Source: Caenorhabditis remanei (Eukaryota > Nematoda > Chromadorea > Rhabditida > Rhabditidae). Taken from it: a stretch of 64,000 nucleotides of DNA. The position numbers and the translations under genes are program-made. The notes beneath the pieces were generated by a model. It ran no database searches, was not told where the DNA came from, and saw nothing but the letters and a program-made list of their open reading frames with translations. Of this stretch, positions 56,589 through 64,000 are shown piece after piece. The stretch lies in the NCBI RefSeq assembly GCF_010183535.1, contig NC_071333.1, positions 9,484,587-9,548,586 of the forward strand, read 5' to 3'. Each line of letters begins with the position of its first letter. The first letter of the stretch is position 1.

Positions 56589-58449
56589 ATGTTTAACTGC
56601 TTCCAGCCGAAGACCGAAGACGAAATGTGCGAGGAACGGTACCGTCTGGTGGTACTCGGATCTGCAAAAGTTGGCAAGACTAATATCATCCGTCGGTATC
56701 TCTACAATGAGTTTTCGAGCAAGTACAAGGAGACCATCGAGGATTTGCATTCGAGAGAATTTCGCATCCAGGTGAGTATAATCTATTTGTAGAAGAATTT
56801 GTTCATCATTTGCTCTCTTCTTCTCTCTCAGTCTTTTTGGTTTATGAAATTCTAATATTTGGAAAACATAAGTACACTGTCAGACTAGATCAAACTATAG
56901 TTCAAAGTGCATTCAACGAAATCTATCCTTTCAACTTCTCTTTAACAAACAAGAGACGTGTACTGAATTCACTTTGAAAACTTCTAATTTTCAGGGTGTC
57001 CCATTACCACTGGACATTTTGGATACCAACTTCAATTTTCCTGATATGCGACGGCTCTCCATTACATCAGCATCAGCGTTTCTTCTCGTTTTTTCAGTGG
57101 ATGACGTCACGAGTTTTAAAGAGGCAAGACATCTGAATACCGTAACCCGCATTTCCGAACTAGAGACATGTTGAGAACATAAATAGACTAAGTCTTCGTT
57201 CAGTTATCAGGCGTGGGCACATCACTCACACTAATGTGACAAGATTTGATCCACATTTTCAGATGTCGGATATATGGCAAGAAATATGCTCAAGACGTAG
57301 TGATCTTAACGAGTTGCCAATAGTGGTCGTGGGAAACAAATGCGACGTTGAAAACAAGAAGGTGAATAGAAACCCCTGATTCGGGAGATGACGTATTTCG
57401 GAAACAAAACTTCAGCTCTTCATTTTCAGATCTATGAGGAGACTGCAAAAGCATTCACTAGCCGTTTGTCATCCGACGTGCGTTATATCGAGGTCTCTGC
57501 AAAAGACAATATCAGGATTACTGATGTATTCCGCACTCTTCTCGAATTATCCGGATTCCCACGATGCAAAGTGAGCGATACACAATTTCTGCGGGATTAA
57601 CCGCTATAGTAATTCAGGCAGGAGGTGGCAGATTGGACGATGTTGTTGAAGACGAGGAAACGAGAAGCAGTCCATCGATCAGAAGATCGGCTACGGTGCG
57701 CGCGAAGTCTACAACTAAACGGGATCCGCGGAGGGCTCTTATGGATGTGAGTGACTGACATGTGTTTTGGTAACACGGACAGTGAAAGTCAGAATATTGA
57801 AAAATAATGATTAGTCTTTAAAATATGGTTTCCCTCAAAAGTTTGTTGTTGGACTTTTGATTCTATGGAAGCCCAACTCAAGAAACTAAATTCTGACATC
57901 ATTCATCTAATCCTTAAGCTTTTTAACTACGCTGCATTCTCCCAGCACACAATAAACCGAACACATTTCTCATTCAACACTAAATTAGTGTTCGTTTCAG
58001 GACGAGAACAAGAGCACTCCTAAGAACGGGTCTCAATCTCCACGCGAGCAGCCGCAACTCGACAAGCAGGCTTCTCATCCTGTTCTCGCCGTCCCTCTCC
58101 ACATTGGCGACTTGAAGCGAAACCTTTCTTTGAGAGTATGTATAGAATGTAACAAACGAAAAAAATCCCCACACATATGCATATTCCCACACGTGATGGC
58201 ACTTTTATTTAGATGAGATCACCGCGTCGCGACAAAGAACAAGTGGAGAGAAAGTTGTCGGATGAGCCGAAAATTTCACGCAGCTCCAGCCTCATTCGGT
58301 TAGTAATTGGAAAAATGGATTTGCAAGTCAACTTATACTATGCACTTTTTTACAGGAGAACAAAGCATCTCTCCCTGAAAATGCGTCGCCATGGAGAGAA
58401 AAGTAATCACGAGGAAGTGGTTGACGAAAGTGATTGTAAAATTCAATAA
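56589..58449 (+). CDS. Rhes/Dexras (RASD)-like small GTPase with degenerate G3 box
   Basis: Eight exons (56589-56771, 56995-57123, 57263-57361, 57430-57570, 57618-57746, 58001-58135, 58213-58298, 58356-58449) give 331 residues. The P-loop is GSAKVGKT (24-31), the effector region is KYKETIEDLH, G4 is NKCD (129-132) and G5 is SAK (160-162). LDILDT and MRRLSI match RASD proteins, where DTSGNHPFPAMRRLS is typical. Here the G3 box is DTNFNFPDMRRLS, so the invariant Gly and the catalytic Gln position are lost. The C-terminus has a long basic extension like RASD and ends CKIQ, a farnesylation-type CaaX box (Rhes ends CTIQ). It is probably a membrane-anchored Ras-like signalling protein with low intrinsic hydrolysis. 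The second intron appears to use a GC donor (GAG|GCAAGA). Confidence 0.88.
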
Positions 58450-59119
58450 ATAATAGTTGTCATAAAAAGTATTCATCGTCACTTGTCGCCCATATTTCTA
58501 TCCAGTTTAAATTCGTTTGAACCTATTCATATAATTTTGGAATATAATTCGGTCTTTTCTTTAACATTTATTTGACAAAAAATCGTGAAGAATGTTATGT
58601 GATGAATCTGGAAGGTTTTTCAATGTAAATTCAAATAAAGTCATTGGTTGCTTCGGGAAATTCGGGACAGAACGATTTTGGACACTTGATTTTTAAAAAT
58701 ATGAATCAGAGAACATTGATGAAAAGACGGGTATGGCGTACTTGAGATAATGGAATGTTAAAAGTAGTGGAATACATAAGAAGTTCAAATAAATGAAAGG
58801 GTTCAGACGTTTTGTAAGAATATGATGACTTTTTGATAGGGAAAAGGAATCTTTACAATTGGAATCAGACATCATGTTTTTGGGATTAACATCAAAAGTG
58901 CAAATAAAAGTGTAGTAGAATTTCGTTGGTTATTTAAAAAACGTTTCGAATTGTAGATGGAAATGAAAATTGATGAGCGACTTAGACTAGGACAGATGTG
59001 ATACACAAGAAAACGGTAATCACTCAGAGAATCAAGTTTCAACGTTTCTGATATTAAAAAAAACATGAGAAACTTGTGTGTTATGATATCAGAAGTGCAG
59101 ATCGTCAGACTGCAATAAT
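58450..59119. other. Convergent 3' intergenic region
   Basis: Between the 3' ends of the small GTPase gene (plus) and the tetraspanin gene (minus). AATAAA-like signals occur near 58446 and 58635. No gene seen. Confidence 0.4.
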
Positions 59120-60168
59120 TTAAGCTTGGGCGCGTTTTTCTCTGACAGCTCCAATGATAATGCACGAGAAGATCATAGCGAGAATTTCAACAAAAAGAAT
59201 GATGATACCGACAAAAGCAACATAAATGAGGTTGTTCTCGAAAGCGGTCCAAAGCATCGTTGCACATCCCGGCTGAAAATTAGATTTGTTTACATCCTGA
59301 GTGTCACGCTGTTTTTCTCGTGTTTTCGTTTTATTAACAACCTCCAGTCTCATGAATTCTCTCTATTTGAATATTCACCTGTTGGATAGTGGCACACTGG
59401 CAAGAAGTTGGGAAGGCTCCGTACTGAACATAGTCACTGCATCCGGCAGCTCCACAGCATTGCAGCTGAAAACTTTCATACTCATTATTTCTTGAAGACG
59501 TAAACAAAGAGCCTTATGATAATATATGGTTGAGAAGGTGTGGCAAAACTCACGCTAGACTGAATTTGATCGAGGACTTGATGAATTTGTTGTTGAGTAG
59601 TGTACTTGGAAACGAGCTCGTCACGCCATATAGTGACAAAACCTTGTTGAAGCTGAAAATATTAGCCTACTGTAACAGATAAGGGGAATAAGTATACTTT
59701 GGTTTTGTTGACAAAGTAGAGAACGATAGCAACAATTTCAACAACGAAGAGAATGAGGACTAAGATGAAGTAGACAGAAATAGCGCAGATACTTTCACAG
59801 CAACTTCCACAGCATCCAAAGAATCCGAGAATCAAAAGGGCTCCACCAATAGCGATGGCAACGTACAAGAATGTGTTCAACTAAAAATAAGAAAAATGGT
59901 GTATGAATGAGGCTGAAAATTGATTACCTGCTGGATGTTAACTTGGTTTAGAACCTGGGACAAATCCACTTTTACCGTACTTGCTACGGTAGCAAGCGAG
60001 TTTTTGTCAACAAGCATCCATATGGAGAGGCCAACAACAACTGCTCCGAGAATCTTCAATCATATTAAATTTACCCTAACAGTGATTAGTTCTGCAACTT
60101 ACGAAGAACAAAAGATTAATAATCCAGAAGAAGTACTTGACGCACTTGTTTCCACACCCTTGAACCAT
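59120..60168 (-). CDS. Tetraspanin
   Basis: Minus-strand exons 60168-60103, 60053-59928, 59880-59698, 59652-59554, 59465-59379 and 59272-59120 give 237 residues. Four membrane segments are visible: near residues 12-36, 67-90, 96-120 and about 200-228. The N-terminus MVQGCGNKCVKYFFWIINLL is typical. The large extracellular loop has the CCG signature (161-163) with further cysteines at 167, 180, 182 and 190. Juxtamembrane cysteines (CCGSCC) near residue 88 are likely palmitoylation sites. Tetraspanins organise membrane microdomains; which nematode TSP this is cannot be told here. The acceptor before exon 2 (GATTGAAG) is unusually weak for a nematode, but the join FF|ILGAVVVG is right for the family. 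Confidence 0.9.
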
Positions 60169-63100
60169 GGTGAAGAACAGATGGCTGAATAAAAATAGGT
60201 TGCAAAAAATGAAAAGAGAGAGAACCGGATGTATGTGATATAAAATAAGATGAACAACGGCAAATGTGGGTGTGAATGGGAAGAAGACGAGCAACAAGAG
60301 AAAGCAACAAAAAAAGAAAGAAGAAGTGAAAAAGAGCGGCACTGAGAAAACAAGGATAACCGAAAAGCGATATTGAGCAAGAAGGACTAGATTGCCTGAG
60401 AAATGCTAATTGGCCATCTTACTGCTCAAGTATGTGCCCCCACTCCTTTCTCTCACTTTTTCGTCACAAATTCGTGGGAACTTCTTAACGTTTGAGAGAA
60501 GGAGCATTCAACATTACTCAAAGAATATAACATTCATTTTGACACCTTTAAGTATTTATCGAGTTATCGGACCGCCCAACAGATTTGTGTTGGCTCATGA
60601 CCATTTGACAAAAAACATCTGCTGTTGTCAAGAAACAGAATGAAAACTGAACAAGCAGAAAAGAGAAGCCGAAAAAAAGTTATGAAAACTCACGAGCTGA
60701 TAATTTGATTTCACATGTGAATGACTACCGTGGGAGTGGCCAAAAGTCGTATTTTGGCCAACTAGAGAATTATGAAATATTTGTCAAAATACGAAAAAGT
60801 GATGTGGTACGTGATAATTCACTCTCGGCTGATGCTTGTGATCAAAATTATATAGTCTAGAGAGAAAGGATTTCGTTATCTGCTTTTCGATTTTTACTTT
60901 ACAATCCACTTTACAAGACAGAAAAACACAAAAAAATGTCTTTTGAATACAGAAAAATGTACACGGATTAAAGAATTGTTGTATAGCTGAGTGAGTCAAA
61001 GTGCCTGCACTATACAAAGAATCTTAGATCAGAATCATTGGAATCAACGAATTAAGCTACTAGGTGGAAAAGGAAGGGTTGTACTAAAGAGTAATCAAAG
61101 TGCGCATAGAATTTATACGGGTGGCAATGCATTATCAGTAGTCTCCGGTTTCCCATAACAACAACCACCCGCCCGCTTGCTCGCGGAAACGGAAAAGGCC
61201 AGACACTGGTGATATGTACACCTCACCGCATTTCGAAATGAGAGATTCTCGCATCAGAAGTAGAAGCAACGGTGGGTGTGTTGTCTGTCGGTTACCTTGA
61301 CACCAGATACGAACAATCACAAGAAAATCACAAGGACTCATCGAACGGTGGAACTGAACGGGAACTCAATGAGAAAATATAATGAAGTGAAAATTGAAAT
61401 GACGACAATGGGGTTTGTGACTCATTTGAACGTGCGTAGATACGGGTTCTATAGTTATTTTTGTTTTTCTACTCAGTTTCTTCAAACGTCTAAAAAGTTG
61501 AAACTAACTTGTGATAAGAAACTGAGTCGTTACCTTAAGCAGACGAAACAGCTCTTTTGAACACTTCACATGTTTTTACTGGTATTTTATTAGTTTTAAG
61601 TTGCGGATGTTTTGTCAAAACAACAAACAATGCCAAAAGCAGTCAAAACATATGAAAACTATTTATTGAAAAAACAGTTTGAATTTTTTTATTGATGAAT
61701 CATGTACCGACGGAAAAAATATTCAAGTAACAGAGAACAATCATTCCACGAAAACAGAATCTTTTCTGTTGATAAATGTAACATGTGCGAAGAAACTTGA
61801 AAAGATAATCAGAACAGCCTATGAATAGAAAAATTATTCATTTTTTTCAAACTTAAAGTGTACCAATCTGAAACAAAATTGATGTATCAAGAAAAATGCG
61901 AATACTCTGAATTAAAATCCATCATGCTGAAATCCGACAGGAAATTGGATTTTTCAGAAAAGTAACTTTTGAAACCGGCATAAAAGCAATTTTATCACGT
62001 TGAAAACTTTTTTGAAATGATTATAAGTTTCGAACTATAAACCAATTTCCTCTGTTTCCTCTCAACTTTTCATAGAACACATAACCCAAAAACAAATGAC
62101 ACATGCACGAATTCAAACTAAATACAATTAAATGAATAGAAAAATTCTCTCAAGTAAGGAAGAAACATCATCAACAAAAACAATATTTCAAAGAATCCAT
62201 TGGTGTCTTTGTACGCACATCAAATTGATATTCATTGTATACCTAATCAGAATAATTAACTAAAAGGTAATTAGTCTGTTAGTCAACATTTCCATTGCAA
62301 TGTGTGGATGTGTTGAATCTCTCAAATATAACATTTCTCTACCATAACGTTGAGCGAAATAGTGCTCACTTTGAAACATATTGCAAACTCCACACAAAAT
62401 ACAGCCCTGTATCTTTTGAATATGTTGTACATCTTCACAGACAGCGGTTTTTTCTAGGTCGTTCCATTTTTGTATTGTGTCTTCATCTAACAATATTTCT
62501 TTATTATCTCTCTATTCATCAGGAAAACTTTCTAAAATGCATGTGACGAACGTCCTTTCAAGTTGACACAAAGAGAAACGAGGTATTTCTTGTGTGATTG
62601 TTATCATGTAATATCCGCGACGCAAAATGACCTTTTCTCGACAAAGCAGTGTTCACCTCATTCAAGGTTCCTTCTCTCTCGCTTTTACTACTTATAGTTT
62701 CTTTCTACTGACCCTTATCGAATTTGTCACTTTATCATTTTTTAGTAGGTTTTATTGGCTTATCATCAAAACTTTGTAGTCACACTACTGATTTTATTCA
62801 GTTAATGTTTAAAACACTATTAGTATATTCAAAAGTTCACTCATCTCAAATGTCAAACATTCATACTGGATGTGCGCGTTTAAATGAGCACGGTGCGGAA
62901 ATGAGCCGCACTCGCAGCTGGCGAATCCAATCTTCTTCGTCTTCTTCTTTCCCTTTTTCGCATGTCTATCTTGCTTGGCGTGGCCACTCAAATGCAGTCT
63001 ATTGATTTCTCTCGCCGTCTCAACGTGGGAGAACGGGAATATGAATGGGCCCTCTTAGTGCAGACCCAAAATGTCATAATTTCGTTTTCTTGACTCTCAA

Positions 63101-63379
63101 TATGTTTGATGTAGATATTTTATCACCTTTAGTAAAGATTATTCTTTACAAACGTAAGAACATCAGAAAGGATTATTGCCACCCATCTCTTCTAAATGGA
63201 CCTTATACACGTCGCTCATAAATTCTTTTGCGTCGTGTAATTTTCTTTTCGCATTTTTCTTTTTAGAAGTCATGTCTCTTCGTTCAAATAAAGACGTCTC
63301 TCATTAGTTTCTAATCTCTCCTTTGTCCGATAACCACGCCCAATGAATTAAAGCAGATTAATTATTTTTTCAGATCATC
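60169..63379. other. Intergenic region upstream of tetraspanin and terminal gene
   Basis: About 3.2 kb, AT-rich, expected to contain the tetraspanin promoter and that of the next gene. Only one segment (62260-62521, minus strand) looks coding-like and is listed separately. Confidence 0.35.
62260..62521 (-). other. Coding-like orphan segment, possible exon or gene remnant
   Basis: Minus-strand open frame that follows an AATAG acceptor-like site and reads RDNKEILLDEDTIQKWNDLE, then CILCGVCNMFQSEHYF and GREMLYLRDSTHPHIAMEM to a stop. The composition is much more protein-like than surrounding frames, and it has a CILCGVC cysteine pair. I find no matching upstream exon or start and recognise no family. 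Confidence 0.25.
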
Positions 63380-64000
63380 ATGTCTAAACCGGTAATTTTC
63401 ACTATGAAAGGTTGGAATACATCTAAAAATCACTCAGTTTATCACGAAGTTTCAGAATTTGTCAATTCGGAAATTGCTAAAATAACTGCGGAGCATGAAA
63501 AAGTAGTCCTTTTTATAGTTTGAAATTGCACAACAATGTTTTCAGATCATTTTGGGATGGAAAAACGTTGAATTAACAGAAGAAAACACAACACATCTCT
63601 ATAACCTTTTCAAAAAGTGCAAAAAACCAGAGATACGGATTTTTGAAGATAATAATTTTTTGGGTGATGCTGAAACAGTGGAGACCTACGAGTTGATTAC
63701 CAAAAAATTAGTACGAGTAGATAAGAAGAGCAACGAGTGAGTGTTACTGATTGTATGCTTGATAAGTTATACTAATTGTAGGTCAGAGATCGGCAAAGGA
63801 CAAGTGGAGACCAACAAACCAACAAAGAGCCAGTGTAAGAAGAAACAGAAGAAGAAAAAAGGCGCTGAGAGCTCTACATCTACTTTGAATTCAGCCAAGT
63901 ATGAAAATTTTCCTATTTTACTGCTACAACAAATAGTTTGAATTTTTTAAGTGAACCTGAAGCCAAAGCTGAATGCACTGCCCTCATCTCAAATAATCGT
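63380..64000 (+). CDS. Unrecognised gene, 5' part, Lys-rich
   Basis: Starts ATG at 63380, seven nt after a TTTTTTCAG site. Exons 63380-63410, 63456-63502, 63546-63736, 63782-63898 and 63952 onward are joined in phase; the gene continues past the window. The N-terminal 85 residues look like a folded acidic/basic helical domain (NSEIAKITAEHEKIILGWKN, then YNLFKKCKKPEIRIFEDN). A Lys-rich linker follows (KSQCKKKQKKKKGAESS), suggesting a nuclear or nucleic-acid-associated protein, but no family is recognised. The first intron is 45 nt, open in frame, so it could be retained. Confidence 0.6.

Noticed and set aside
60076..60380. Phe/Ser/Leu-rich minus-strand frames upstream of the tetraspanin exon
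   Set aside because: They overlap exon 1 in other frames and reflect a pyrimidine-rich promoter or leader.

Overview
The window is nematode genomic DNA, most likely a non-elegans Caenorhabditis X-chromosome segment. Supporting signs are short (45-60 bp) GT..TTTCAG introns, trans-splice-type TTTCAG sites just upstream of start codons, AT-rich spacers, and clear counterparts of vang-1 and kin-29 (both X-linked in C. elegans, from memory). Exon joins were worked out by hand from splice signals and reading-frame phase, with no alignments run.

Layout. 1-1111 (-): 5' part of vang-1. 4129-8373 (+): claudin-like four-TM protein. 9665-12972 (+): formin-type GBD/FH3 protein without an FH2 domain. 13569-14637 (-): Arg/Tyr/Gly-rich low-complexity protein. 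15859-18352 (+): secreted Thr-rich protein ending in a COMT-like methyltransferase domain. 19131-37500: repeat-rich accessory block. 37740-39688 (+): decayed C2H2 zinc-finger gene. 40787-46276 (+): kin-29, a salt-inducible kinase. 48755-52749 (+): cytosolic purine 5'-nucleotidase (NT5C2 family) with two alternative first exons. 56589-58449 (+): Rhes/Dexras-like small GTPase. 59120-60168 (-): tetraspanin. 63380-64000 (+): start of an unrecognised gene.

The accessory block is a tandem duplication of a [COMT-like + F-box/FTH gene] unit, later broken by transposons. Unit A holds the intact COMT-like gene and an FBXA-type gene cut in its third exon by a 4.95-kb BEL/Pao-type retroelement. A truncated LINE follows. 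Unit B holds a COMT-like pseudogene cut by a 5.4-kb Ty3/gypsy-type element with apparently identical LTRs, a decayed FBXA fragment, an FBXA copy with an in-frame stop, and a mariner-type MITE.

The most unusual object is the BEL/Pao insertion. Its left end is an inverted pair of 498-bp LTRs separated by a complete tRNA-Gly(GCC) sequence that carries the complement of the non-encoded CCA tail. Its other end is a chimeric LTR with a second primer-binding site and a 97-bp R/U5 piece of the first LTR type. It is flanked by an 18-bp direct duplication. I read this as cDNA made by aberrant tRNA-primed reverse transcription that entered the genome unconventionally. Apart from this, the ordinary genes form no operon-like pathway; they are a typical mix of signalling, membrane and metabolic genes.
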